Assembly: GCA_000434475.1 (NCBI GenBank)
Contig: FR879576.1
Location: 4,544-33,960 of the forward strand
Direction of reading: 5' to 3'
From: Dialister sp. CAG:486
Lineage (GTDB): Bacteria > Bacillota > Negativicutes > Veillonellales > Dialisteraceae
DNA: 29,417 bases
The number at the start of each line of letters is the position of its first letter. Within the stretch, counting starts at the first letter, position 1. Both the position numbers and the translations under genes were made by a program. The notes below the pieces were generated by a model. That model had not been told where the DNA came from, searched no databases, and saw only the letters and a list, made by a program, of their open reading frames with translations. This document shows, piece after piece, positions 7,596-15,010 of this stretch.

Positions 7596-8626
7596 AGAAG
7601 GCTTGGCTTCTCTCGCTCCTTCTGCCGCTCTGCCTATCAGGCTGTCAGTTGCAGAAGTCTCCTCCTGCCGAGGAATATTCGCGCCCCTTTGTGGAGAATA
7701 TTAAGGTAGAGAACTACTATGAGACGGGGGTGAATCGCGAGTACCTGTCGGATGTGCCGCAGCGCGTGATCGTCATCGGTGCGAATGAAACGGAGACGCT
7801 GCTGGATCTTGGTGTCGAAGATGCCATCCTCGCGGCAGATGATGGACAGAACAGTCAGTGGTATGGCATCAAGGCATCGAATGAAAAGGCCTTTCAGCGG
7901 CTGCCTCGCATCGGCCGCAGCACGATTCAGGCGGAGCATTTCCTGGAGATGCATCCTGATATGATCATCGCAGAGCAGCAATTCTTCTCGAAAACCCGTC
8001 TTGGCAGTACGGACTACTGGAACAGCAAGGGCATCCTCACTATGGTGCCGCTGAATACCACATCGCCGGGCAAGCTGAATCAGGTGGAAACCGTAGAGAA
8101 GGAAATGAAATTCATTCGTGATCTGGGGATCATTTTTCACAAAGAGGAAGAAGCAGAGAAAATCGTGAGCGCAACGGAAAACCGGATTCACGATATAGCG
8201 AAAACTGTGGAATATCATAAGAAACCGAAAGTCATGATTCTCGATCGTATGAGCATCCTCGCTTCTTATGGGCGAAAGAAGATCGCAGGGGATATGGCTA
8301 CCTCTATCGGTGGCATTGTCCCGGATACCACGGCGGCGGTCAGTGATGAGATGATGATGAAGCTGGACCCGGATGTCGTCTTTCTCGTCGTGTATCGCGA
8401 TGAGGAGAAGGAGCTGGCATGGCTCCGAAATAGGCCTGCTTTCCGAAATCTGAATTTCATAAAAAATAACCGTCTCTATGGCATACCGCTGAAATATGTG
8501 TATGGCCCGCAGACGCGGACTATCGATGCGATTGGCTATATGGCAGAGCGCATGTATCCGGGTATGTTTGATTTCCCGAAGGAATATGACTTCCATCCGT
8601 GTTTCCCTGGCCACTCGTCGCAATGA
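7592..8626 (+). CDS. Substrate-binding lipoprotein of the FecCD-type transporter
   Basis: Periplasmic ligand-binding protein (Peripla_BP_2 family), 344 aa, expected to receive the ligand from the TonB receptor and deliver it to the permeases. A lipoprotein signal peptide with lipobox LSGC puts the acylated Cys at residue 18. Family patterns include VPQRVIVIGANETETLLDLG near residue 50, MHPDMIIAEQQ near 125 and KLDPDVVFLVVY near 255. The start at 7592 is chosen because it begins the signal peptide and overlaps the permease stop; an upstream in-frame ATG at 7559 would destroy the signal peptide. No terminator directly follows. The last residues overlap a GTGTTTCCC string shared with the small palindromic repeats. 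Confidence 0.9.
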   Translation: MKKAWLLSLLLPLCLSGCQLQKSPPAEEYSRPFVENIKVENYYETGVNREYLSDVPQRVIVIGANETETLLDLGVEDAILAADDGQNSQWYGIKASNEKAFQRLPRIGRSTIQAEHFLEMHPDMIIAEQQFFSKTRLGSTDYWNSKGILTMVPLNTTSPGKLNQVETVEKEMKFIRDLGIIFHKEEEAEKIVSATENRIHDIAKTVEYHKKPKVMILDRMSILASYGRKKIAGDMATSIGGIVPDTTAAVSDEMMMKLDPDVVFLVVYRDEEKELAWLRNRPAFRNLNFIKNNRLYGIPLKYVYGPQTRTIDAIGYMAERMYPGMFDFPKEYDFHPCFPGHSSQ

Positions 8627-8887
8627 TTTCTTTGAAGTGAGAGGAGCAGGCGAAGCAAATCGTTTTTCCATCGCTTTTTCCCTTGCCTTTTGTTACAATA
8701 CAAGTAGAAAGGCGGTGGTGCCATGGGACGACTCAAACAGTGGGAAGAACTCACCTGCACCTTCGATTCCTTCGGAAAAAATCTTCCGATGTACACCTTC
8801 TGTTGTCTATTGACAACATCGCGGTCATGACGGACAGTCCGATCCCTTATGTGAAAGAAGTAGCCCGCGAAGCGGGATATTCTGTTT
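8627..8887. other. Gap with promoter-like sequence, no recognised gene
   Basis: A -10-like TACAAT near 8694 and a purine-rich site precede an ATG at 8723 that opens a 35-codon frame (MGRLKQWEELT...). A different frame then continues to 8889. Neither matches anything I recognise; this may be debris of a small gene with a frameshift. It lies just before the decayed toxin-antitoxin locus. Confidence 0.35.
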
Positions 8888-8935
8888 GACAAAAAAGAAG
8901 CAACGAGCTGAAGGGTTGGGTGCTTCTTTTTTGTC
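8888..8935. terminator. Perfect inverted repeat, terminator-like
   Basis: A 15-bp perfect stem (8888-8902 GACAAAAAAGAAGCA with 8921-8935) surrounds an 18-base loop. The right arm carries a T6 tract and the left an A6 tract, so it can act as a terminator in both directions. It is the nearest terminator downstream of the uptake operon. Confidence 0.6.
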
Positions 8936-8946
8936 ATATGGATATA

Positions 8947-9071
8947 GGAAAGCAGAAGACCCCTGCTCGTGAGAAATCAAGCGAGCAAAGAAAATGCGGG
9001 ATGAGTATGTGAATCGCAGCAGGAGGAGAAAGAAATGGATGATTTCGATAGATATCTCAATGAGCAGATGA
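8947..9071 (+). pseudogene. Remnant of a RelE/HigB (Gp49-like) toxin C-terminus
   Basis: Only the C-terminal part of a type II toxin remains. GKQKTPARE is encoded at 8947-8973. After two extra bases the frame resumes at 8976 as IKRAKKMRDEYVNR. Together these match the typical KTQKTPxREIxxAKK ending of Gp49-like/HigB toxins that sit directly upstream of Xre-type antitoxins. The catalytic body is not visible upstream, where the 8888-8935 hairpin lies. The restored frame overlaps the antitoxin start. No function is expected. Confidence 0.6.
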
Positions 9072-9469
9072 AGGATCCCGATTTCAAAAAAGAATGGGTT
9101 GAGAATGAAGCGCGCTATCAGCTGATGATGATGGTTCTTCGCGCACGGAATGAAGAACACTTGACGCATTTGAGCTGGCGGAGCGCACAGGGCTTCGGCA
9201 GTCTAGGGAAACACTGATTCAATCGTTGTTCGATTTTACTCTTGTATTTTCATGTAGCGCAAGGAAGAGCCCTCCTTAAATAGCGAGCTATTTAAGGAGG
9301 GCTCTGACGAAGCGTTGTATGAAAATATATGTGAAATCGAATTCTGCGATTGAATCAGCGTTTCCCTAATATCAGCCGCATTGAGAAAGGTCAGTCAATG
9401 CCTTCCATCGCTACACTTGCGAAGATCGCGCAGGGACTTGGAAAGCGGCTGGAAATCCGTTTTGTATAG
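9035..9469 (+). pseudogene. Xre/HTH antitoxin, broken by a deletion and a MITE insertion
   Basis: Type II antitoxin gene with an intact N-terminus (MDDFDRYLNEQMKDPDFKK..., AGGAGGAG at 9019-9026). One base is missing near 9168, where LTQ-FELAERTGLRQS would be expected: the frame switches but the residues ELAERTGLRQS are all encoded at about 9172-9204. Coding resumes after a 161-bp insertion (9206-9366) as NISRIEKGQSMPSIATLAKI...RLEIRFV with a stop at 9467-9469. Removing the insertion and one TA rejoins QS to NIS exactly. Two separate lesions show that the locus is dead, at least as a regulated toxin-antitoxin pair. Confidence 0.8.
9206..9366. mobile_element. 161-bp MITE-like hairpin element with TA target duplication
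   Basis: Terminal inverted repeats GGGAAACACTGATTCAATCG and, inverted, GGGAAACGCTGATTCAATCG. The two halves pair imperfectly along their whole length and meet in a perfect 18-bp stem with a 2-base loop (9267-9284 with 9287-9304). The element is flanked by TA at 9204-9205 and 9367-9368, and the interrupted antitoxin shows that only one TA was there before. TA duplication is typical of IS630/Tc1-mariner-type movement; the parent transposase is not in the window. No coding capacity. Confidence 0.8.
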
Positions 9470-9475
9470 TTTTTA

Positions 9476-9512
9476 GGGAAACGCTGATTCTGTGATTGAA
9501 TCAGCGTTTCCT
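9476..9512. repeat. Short palindrome sharing the MITE termini
   Basis: GGGAAACGCTGATTC (9476-9490) pairs with GAATCAGCGTTTCC (9498-9511) across a 7-base spacer. The unit is flanked by TA on both sides (9474-9475 and 9513-9514). It looks like an internally deleted derivative of the 161-bp element, landed just after the antitoxin stop, where it may also act as a transcription stop. Confidence 0.7.
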
Positions 9513-9530
9513 TAGTTTTACGCGCATGCA

Positions 9531-9566
9531 AAACCCCCGATTTGCCAAAAGGCAAATCGGGGGTTT
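9531..9566. terminator. Terminator hairpin of the P-type ATPase gene
   Basis: Perfect 16-bp stem (AAACCCCCGATTTGCC, 9531-9546, with 9551-9566) and an AAAA loop. It lies 19 bases beyond the ATPase stop on the minus strand and separates it from the toxin-antitoxin remnants. The T tract is short, so termination strength is uncertain. Confidence 0.7.
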
Positions 9567-9584
9567 CATCTATGTACCCATGAA

Positions 9585-12500
9585 TCAGAATTTCACTTTG
9601 AGCAGTCTTACGGCATAGAGGATACAGAGGATGGTGACGCCGGTATCTGCGAAGACGGCGACCCACATATTGGCATAGCCTAAGAGGCCCATGATCATGA
9701 CGGCGATCTTCACGATGAGAGCGAAGGCGACATTTTCCCAAGCGGTCTTGATGACTTTTCTGGCCACGCGGACGGCTTTGGAGATGGCGTCGACATTCGA
9801 ATTCAGGAAGACGACGTCAGCGGCTTCGATGGCAGCATCTGCGCCGCTGCCCATAGCGGCGCCTACATCAGCACCGGCGAGGACAGGAGCGTCATTGATG
9901 CCGTCGCCTACGAAGAGGACGGAGCCGATCTCTTTTCTGACTTTCTGCATTTCAGAGAGCTTGTCTTCCGGAAGGAGACCGGCGTGGATGTTCTCGATGC
10001 CGACGAGACTGCCAATGGCTTTTGCGCTCTTTTCATTATCCCCGGTCAGCATGACAGGGGTGATGTCGAGGGCTTTCAGGTCTTGGATGCCTTCGATGGT
10101 GTCGGACTTGATGGCATCGGAAATGGTGATGCGGCCAAGGAGGGTCTTGCCTTTGGCGACGTAGACGTCGGTGCCGACTTCTTTGTTTTCCGGAAGGGAT
10201 GGGACAGAGATGCCGGAAAGGGCGAGGAGCTTTTCATTTCCGATATAGATGTCTTCGCCGTTCTGTTTGGCTTTGACGCCGTGTCCGGCGATTTCCTGCA
10301 TGGAGGTGAGCTTGGGAAGAGAGAGACCTTTTTCATTCGCGCAGGTCACGATGGATTGGGCGATGGGGTGGGTGGAGTAGATCTCACCGGCAGCTGCGAG
10401 GGCAAGGATCTCGTCTTCGCTCTTGCCAGCGGTCTTCACGATGCTTCTGACTTTGAATTTTCCTTCGGTCAGAGTGCCGGTCTTATCGAGGACAGCGGCT
10501 TTGGTATTCGAGAGGGCTTCCATGACGGTGCCGCCCTTGAAGAGGATGCCTTCTTTCGATGCGGCACCGATGCCGGCAAAGAAGGAGAGCGGGACGGAGA
10601 TGACGAGCGCGCAGGGGCAGCTGATGACGAGGAAGGTGAGAGCGGTGTAGATGCATTTATCCCAGTCGGCGCCGAAGAGGAGCGGCGGGAGGACTGCGAC
10701 GGCGATCGCGACGAAGACGACGATCGGGGTGTACACGCGGGAGAAGCGGGTGATGAAACGGTCGATCTTTGGCTTGCTGGCGACGGCATTCTCGACGGAG
10801 TCGAGGATACGGGTGACCATGGATTCTGCGAGGACTTTTTCGACCTGGATGCGGATGGTGCCGGTCATATTGACGCAGCCGGAGTCTACGGGGTCGCCGA
10901 CGGCTGCGAGGACAGGCTTCGGTTCACCGGTGACGGCGGAGGTGTCGATCTGGGTCTCGCCTTCGGAAATGATGCCGTCAAGCGGGATGCGGTCGCCGGG
11001 GCGGATGAGAAGGATATCGCCGACTTCGGCTTCTTCTGCCGGGATGGTCTCGGTGCCGCTCGCGGTCACGCGCTGGACGACTTCCGGGCGCAGGTCGACG
11101 GCGTCCATGATCTGGTCGCGGCTGCGGTCGGCAGCGAGGTCCTGGAAGTATTCACCGATGCGATAGAAGAGCATGACACCGACGGCTTCCGGATATTCGT
11201 GGATCGCGAAGGCGCCGACGGTCGCAACGGTCATGAGGAAGGTCTCGTCGAAGAATTCCCCATGGGTGATGTTTTTGAGGGCGGTGTAGACGATGGGACC
11301 GCCTAAGATGAGGTAGGAGACGAAGAAGAAATAGTCTCCGATGGAGACAAGTCCTGCGAAGAGGCCTGCCGGCTGGTAGTGCATCAGCATGCCGATGACG
11401 AAGAGGAGGCCGCCGATGGTGAGCTGGCTTTTTTCGCTTTTCAGGCGTTCAAGGAAGGACGCTTCTTTTTTGGCCGCTGACTTTTTCTGTGCTTTGGTTG
11501 GGCGCTGTTTCTTTCGGATCTCGGTCGGACTTTCGACCTCGTTGCATTTCCTGGTCAGCTCGGGGATGAGGCTGTCCGGGTCTTTGGCGGTGAGTTTCAT
11601 CGTCTTGGTGGCGAAGGAGATCGAGGCAGAGAGGACGCCGGGCTGGCGGTTCACGAGCTTTTCGAGCTTGACGGCGCAGGCTGCACAGTCGAGGGTGGGG
11701 ATCTCATAGATCTCTGTCTTGAAATCGCCCTTGTCAGAGGGCGGTACGATGCCGATATTTTCATCGACGGTGCGGCAGACGGAGAGCAGCTGCGGGATGA
11801 GATTGTCCGGATTTTCTTTGGAAATGACGCGGAGCTCTTTCTTCGTGAAGGAGACCGAGGCGAAGAAGACGGATGGCATTTCGCGGATCTTCCCTTCCAT
11901 TTTCGCGGCGCATTCCATGCAGTCGAGGTGCTCCATGTGATAGAGGCCGCGTTTGTATTCCTTTCCTAAGAAATCGCACTGGCAGGAGGCAAGGTCTTTG
12001 CCGCAGTAGTCGCAGTCTTCTTCGTCGATGCAGTCATGGCAGTGACAGTCATTCTTGTGACCGTCATGATGGTGGACGCCCTTGTCATGGAAATGGCCGA
12101 AGGCGCGTCTTTCATCGATCGCGATGTCGGCTTCGCTCTCCATGACATCGATCTTATTGTCCTTGTATTTTGCCATTTCAGGGTCATTCGAGTGGTCATG
12201 GCTCTCTTCCGGGATCTCTTCGCAGCAGCCACAGCCGCAGCCATCATGCTCATGGTCATGCCCGCAGGCGCATCCGTGCTCGTGGGAGTGGCCTTCGTGG
12301 TCGTGGTCATGCCCGCAGCCGCATCCGTGCTCATGGGAGTGGCCTTCGTGGTCATGGTCATGCCCGCAGGTGCATCCGTGTTCATGGGAGTGGCCTTCGT
12401 GGTCATGGTCATGCCCGCAGGCGCATTCGTGCTCGTGGGAGTGGCCTTCGTGGCCATGGTCATGCCCGCAGGTGCATCCGTGTTCATGGGAGTGACCTTC

Positions 12501-12740
12501 GTGGTCATGGTCATGCTCGCAGCCGCATTCATGCTCATGGGAGTGACCTTCGTGGTCATGCCCGCAGCCGCATTCGTGTTCATGGGAGTGGCTTTCGTGG
12601 TCATGCCCGCAGCCGCAGCTGTGATTTTCTTCATCTTCCTCGTGGTGTGCATGCTCTTCGGTGCGATGGACGGATTCCTGTGCCTCATGGCAATGGCCGC
12701 ATCCGCAGTGATGTACATGCTTTTCATCGTGCTTTTCCAT
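9585..12740 (-). CDS. zntA: Zn/Cd-type P1B ATPase with His/Cys-rich repeat tail
   Basis: Inner-membrane metal-exporting ATPase, 1051 aa (usual family size about 650-800). The first 250 residues are extremely rich in His, Cys, Asp and Glu and hold tandem CGCGHDHxxGHSHEHx units (42-156). Two HMA metal-binding domains follow, with CMEC (274-277) and CAAC (352-355). The catalytic core has TGEPKPV (about 600), the CPC membrane motif (708-710), phosphorylated Asp752 in DKTGTLTEG, HPIAQS, LTGDNEKSA and GDGINDAP (about 940). A Lys in the penultimate helix and DTG in the last one, with CPC, mark the Zn/Cd/Pb subgroup and not the copper one. AAGGAG lies 9-14 bases before the start. It stands alone, with no adjacent metalloregulator. 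Confidence 0.93.
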   Translation of the reverse strand: MEKHDEKHVHHCGCGHCHEAQESVHRTEEHAHHEEDEENHSCGCGHDHESHSHEHECGCGHDHEGHSHEHECGCEHDHDHEGHSHEHGCTCGHDHGHEGHSHEHECACGHDHDHEGHSHEHGCTCGHDHDHEGHSHEHGCGCGHDHDHEGHSHEHGCACGHDHEHDGCGCGCCEEIPEESHDHSNDPEMAKYKDNKIDVMESEADIAIDERRAFGHFHDKGVHHHDGHKNDCHCHDCIDEEDCDYCGKDLASCQCDFLGKEYKRGLYHMEHLDCMECAAKMEGKIREMPSVFFASVSFTKKELRVISKENPDNLIPQLLSVCRTVDENIGIVPPSDKGDFKTEIYEIPTLDCAACAVKLEKLVNRQPGVLSASISFATKTMKLTAKDPDSLIPELTRKCNEVESPTEIRKKQRPTKAQKKSAAKKEASFLERLKSEKSQLTIGGLLFVIGMLMHYQPAGLFAGLVSIGDYFFFVSYLILGGPIVYTALKNITHGEFFDETFLMTVATVGAFAIHEYPEAVGVMLFYRIGEYFQDLAADRSRDQIMDAVDLRPEVVQRVTASGTETIPAEEAEVGDILLIRPGDRIPLDGIISEGETQIDTSAVTGEPKPVLAAVGDPVDSGCVNMTGTIRIQVEKVLAESMVTRILDSVENAVASKPKIDRFITRFSRVYTPIVVFVAIAVAVLPPLLFGADWDKCIYTALTFLVISCPCALVISVPLSFFAGIGAASKEGILFKGGTVMEALSNTKAAVLDKTGTLTEGKFKVRSIVKTAGKSEDEILALAAAGEIYSTHPIAQSIVTCANEKGLSLPKLTSMQEIAGHGVKAKQNGEDIYIGNEKLLALSGISVPSLPENKEVGTDVYVAKGKTLLGRITISDAIKSDTIEGIQDLKALDITPVMLTGDNEKSAKAIGSLVGIENIHAGLLPEDKLSEMQKVRKEIGSVLFVGDGINDAPVLAGADVGAAMGSGADAAIEAADVVFLNSNVDAISKAVRVARKVIKTAWENVAFALIVKIAVMIMGLLGYANMWVAVFADTGVTILCILYAVRLLKVKF
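12273..12617 (-). repeat. In-gene tandem repeats coding the His-rich tail
   Basis: Seven head-to-tail coding units, two of 45 bp followed by five of 51 bp, with an eighth partial unit to about 12222. Each encodes C-x-C-G-H-D-H-(D/G-H)-E-G-H-S-H-E-H-x. The near-identity of neighbouring DNA units implies recent slippage or unequal exchange. The opposite strand stays open because the unit length is a multiple of three, which creates false reading frames there. Confidence 0.9.
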
Positions 12741-12762
12741 GGTATATCTCCTTATCTGTAAT

Positions 12763-12777
12763 GGAAGCGTTGCTTCC
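12763..12777. promoter_or_regulatory. Inverted repeat GGAAGC-N3-GCTTCC in the ATPase leader
   Basis: A perfect 6-bp inverted repeat with a 3-base centre lies between the predicted ATPase promoter and its ribosome binding site. It could be an operator or a small mRNA hairpin; nothing in the sequence decides which. Confidence 0.3.
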
Positions 12778-12801
12778 TGAGCGGTATGATTCTATGGTGC
12801 T

Positions 12802-12830
12802 ATTTTAGCATTCTCCAGTTCCAACGTAAA
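12802..12830 (-). promoter_or_regulatory. Promoter of the P-type ATPase gene
   Basis: On the minus strand: -35 TTTACG (12830-12825), a 17-bp spacer and an extended -10 TGCTAAAAT (TAAAAT at 12807-12802). Transcription would begin about 55 bases before the start codon. Confidence 0.5.
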
Positions 12831-12965
12831 CGGAACATGAGAAACACTTTAATATTTCAAGTAGGAGAAGGGGAAACGATAGGTTTAGATAGGGCTAAAA
12901 AAGAATGAGTTCGAGAGGGGGGTAATAAAAATAAGAAAAGAAATGAGAAACGAGAAATGCGAAAT
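12831..12965. other. Short non-coding gap
   Basis: No gene is seen. The sequence is A-rich on the plus strand and leads into repeat copy B. Confidence 0.4.
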
Positions 12966-13122
12966 GGCGGTGCGGCGCATAAAAAGCAGAAGCGCCGCGG
13001 AGTATAAATGAGACAATGTTTGAAAGTGAGTGGGGAGCGGGTTTCCCGTTTGGGAGTTCCAAACATCGTCCGCCTGACCGCGAATGACAAAGATTTCTCG
13101 CTTACGCTCGAAATGACGATAC
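12966..13122 (-). repeat. Copy B of the interspersed modular repeat, inverted
   Basis: Reverse-oriented relative to copies C and D. In the minus direction it reads CGTATCGTCATTTCGAGCG, then the AAGCGAGAAATCT core with one extra T, a GCGG..GGA block, CCAAACGGGAA, and ends with ACTCCGCGGCGCTTCTG and TATGCGCCGCACC. It aligns with 16327-16490 over its whole length. The flank at about 13160-13215 holds CCCTAATCCCCAATCCCTAG and CAGTCACTAGTCACCAGTCA blocks. Confidence 0.8.
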
Positions 13123-13246
13123 GGGGGAGTCTTAAGTCTCCTAGTCTCCAGCTGCTCGAGATCCCTAATCCCCAATCCCTAGATACTAGTCCCTCGCTAT
13201 CAGTCACTAGTCACCAGTCACCTCTAATTGACCCGTAGCTTTTTTA

Positions 13247-13275
13247 TTGACATACCTGTATATTTATGCTACTAT
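13247..13275 (+). promoter_or_regulatory. Sigma-70 promoter of the amino-acid ABC operon
   Basis: Perfect -35 TTGACA (13247-13252), 17-bp spacer and -10 TACTAT (13270-13275), 30 bases before the ATPase start. Confidence 0.8.
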
Positions 13276-13304
13276 CTTGAATAAATAAGAAGGGTGTGAG
13301 GACT

Positions 13305-14054
13305 ATGTCAGATAAAAAAGTCATTTATGAGGTCAAACATTTGCAGAAATCGTTCGGCAAGGTCGAAGTACTGAGAGATATCAATATGAAGATCGAGAAC
13401 GGAGAAGTGTGTACCATTATCGGTCCGTCCGGGAGCGGGAAGAGTACCTTCCTGCGTTGCCTGAATCTGCTGGAAACGCCGACCGGGGGCGAGCTGTGGT
13501 TCGAAGGGAAGAAGGTCAATGAAAAGACCGATGTGAAGATGCTGCGCCGCGATGTCGGCATGGTTTTCCAGTCGTTCAATCTGTTCCCGATGTTCTCCGC
13601 AGTAGAGAATGTCATGTATGCGCCGGTACATATCAAGAAGCTGCCGAAAGCGGAGGCGAAAGAGGAAGCGATGGAGCTTCTCTCCCGTGTAGGTCTTGCC
13701 GAGCGTGCGGATTATTATCCGGGCGAGCTTTCCGGCGGGCAGCAGCAGCGTGTCGCTATCGCCAGGGCGCTTGCGATGAAGCCGAAGATGCTGCTCTTCG
13801 ATGAACCGACTTCTGCGCTTGATCCCGAGCTTGTCGGCGATGTACTGACCGTCATGAAGGAAGTCGCCTTAGCCGGCATGACCATGGCCGTCGTCACGCA
13901 CGAGATGCAGTTTGCCAGAAGCGTTTCCAATCACGTCATTTTCATGGATAAGGGCTATATCGTGGAGGAAGGAAATCCCGAAGATATCTTCACCCATCCA
14001 CAGGAAGAACGGACGCAGACATTCCTGAAGCGTCTGCTCCATGCTGATATTTAA
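13305..14054 (+). CDS. Polar amino-acid ABC transporter ATPase
   Basis: GlnQ/HisP-like cytoplasmic ATPase, 249 aa. Walker A is GPSGSGKST (about 38-46), the Q-loop is [11 protein letters not shown], the signature is LSGGQQQRV (about 140), Walker B is [14 protein letters not shown] (about 160) and the H-loop is VVTHEM. The start at 13305 is preferred over GTG at 13296 because AGAAGGG (13288-13294) is better placed. The stop codon overlaps the permease's AAGGAG, so the pair is tightly coupled. No substrate-binding protein gene is next to it, so the amino acid transported is unknown. Confidence 0.92.
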   Translation: MSDKKVIYEVKHLQKSFGKVEVLRDINMKIENGEVCTIIGPSGSGKSTFLRCLNLLETPTGGELWFEGKKVNEKTDVKMLRRDVGMVFQSFNLFPMFSAVENVMYAPVHIKKLPKAEAKEEAMELLSRVGLAERADYYPGELSGGQQQRVAIARALAMKPKMLLFDEPTSALDPELVGDVLTVMKEVALAGMTMAVVTHEMQFARSVSNHVIFMDKGYIVEEGNPEDIFTHPQEERTQTFLKRLLHADI

Positions 14055-14069
14055 GGAGATGATGCGATT

Positions 14070-14762
14070 ATGGATATGGTATTAGATACAGCTGTCAAAT
14101 ATAATGACATTTTCATGTCAGGTGTGAAGATCACCATTATTATTTCTCTTCTGTCCTGCTTCTTTGGTCTTCTTCTCGGGATCATTCTGGCATTCATGAA
14201 GATCTCGGGTATCAAGGTCCTCCAGTGGATCTCGACGGCCTATGTAGAAGTCATCCGCGGTACGCCGGTCTTGGTACAGATCTCTCTCGTGTTTTTCGGG
14301 CTGCCGTTCCTCGGCATCCATTTCCCCAGCTTCCAGATCATGGGCGTCGACTTTGAAAGACTTTCCGCCGGTGTCCTTGCACTGATCCTGAATTCCGGTG
14401 CGTATGAGTGTGAGATCGTCCGCTCTGGTATCCAGTCCATCCCGAAGGGACAGCTCGAAGGCGCGATGTCGCTTGGCTTCTCGAAGTGGGAGTCTATGGT
14501 GCGCATCATCATCCCGCAGGCGATCCGCAACATCCTGCCCGTCATCGGGAATGAATTCGTCACCCTCATCAAAGAGTCCTCTCAGGTCTCTGTCATCGGT
14601 ATGGCCGATCTGATGTATACGGCGACCACCATTCAGGGCATCAGCTTCCAGCCATTCCCGCCGCTCGTCATCGTAGCGATCTACTACTTCATTATGACCT
14701 TCTTCGTCTCCATGTGCCTGCGCGTGCTCGAACGCCGCATGAAGGTGAAGAGTGTGAGATAG
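14070..14762 (+). CDS. Polar amino-acid ABC transporter permease
   Basis: Inner-membrane permease of the HisM/GlnP family, 230 aa, with five or so membrane segments. The family signature runs from RGTPVLVQISLVFFGLP (about 62-78), and the ATPase-contact (EAA-type) loop is at about 125-150 (GAMSLGFSKWESMVRIIIPQA). AAGGAG at 14053-14058 overlaps the ATPase stop and gives an 11-base spacing. A hairpin terminator follows. It must work with the adjacent ATPase and a binding protein encoded elsewhere. Confidence 0.92.
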   Translation: MDMVLDTAVKYNDIFMSGVKITIIISLLSCFFGLLLGIILAFMKISGIKVLQWISTAYVEVIRGTPVLVQISLVFFGLPFLGIHFPSFQIMGVDFERLSAGVLALILNSGAYECEIVRSGIQSIPKGQLEGAMSLGFSKWESMVRIIIPQAIRNILPVIGNEFVTLIKESSQVSVIGMADLMYTATTIQGISFQPFPPLVIVAIYYFIMTFFVSMCLRVLERRMKVKSVR

Positions 14763-14774
14763 CAGGAAATCGGC

Positions 14775-14806
14775 AAACGGTTCTTCGAAAGGAGAGCCGT
14801 TTTTTG
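14775..14806 (+). terminator. Rho-independent terminator of the amino-acid ABC operon
   Basis: AAACGGTTCT (14775-14784) pairs with AGAGCCGTTT (14793-14802) with one G.T wobble, followed by a T tract. The wobble orientation and T run indicate plus-strand termination. Confidence 0.8.
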
Positions 14807-14851
14807 ATTGGGGGGTGAGCAGCCCTCTCGCAACTATACCATGGCATTTGG

Positions 14852-14880
14852 ATGACAGAATCGCCATTTCGCTGTATAAT
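14852..14880 (+). promoter_or_regulatory. Sigma-70 promoter of obgE
   Basis: -35 ATGACA (14852-14857), 17-bp spacer and perfect -10 TATAAT (14875-14880). The leader to the ATG at 15011 is about 125 nt and contains no recognised element. Confidence 0.7.
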
Positions 14881-15010
14881 AAAATAGAATTTTTATGTAC
14901 AGATGGAAAGCGTGAGAGGCTCCGGGAGAGAGCGAGGAATACGGTATTCTTGTATCGCAGCCGGGCTCGCTCTTGCGCACCTTCCTTCTATTTCTCAAAC
15001 GAGGTACTCC

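Noticed and set aside
9984..11306. 440-codon open frame on the plus strand opposite the P-type ATPase
   Set aside because: It is the antisense shadow of a well-supported gene. Its Asp/Gly/Glu-rich composition comes from the complement of the ATPase codons, with no ribosome site or family pattern.
12222..12617. CRISPR-like regular repeat spacing
   Set aside because: The units are direct coding repeats of the His-rich tail with no unique spacers between them and no cas genes nearby.
12036..12808. Three overlapping plus-strand frames of repeated Val/Pro/Ala- or Trp/Ser-rich peptides
   Set aside because: They arise because the His-rich tail repeat has a unit length divisible by three, keeping all frames open. 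No start signals or known families.
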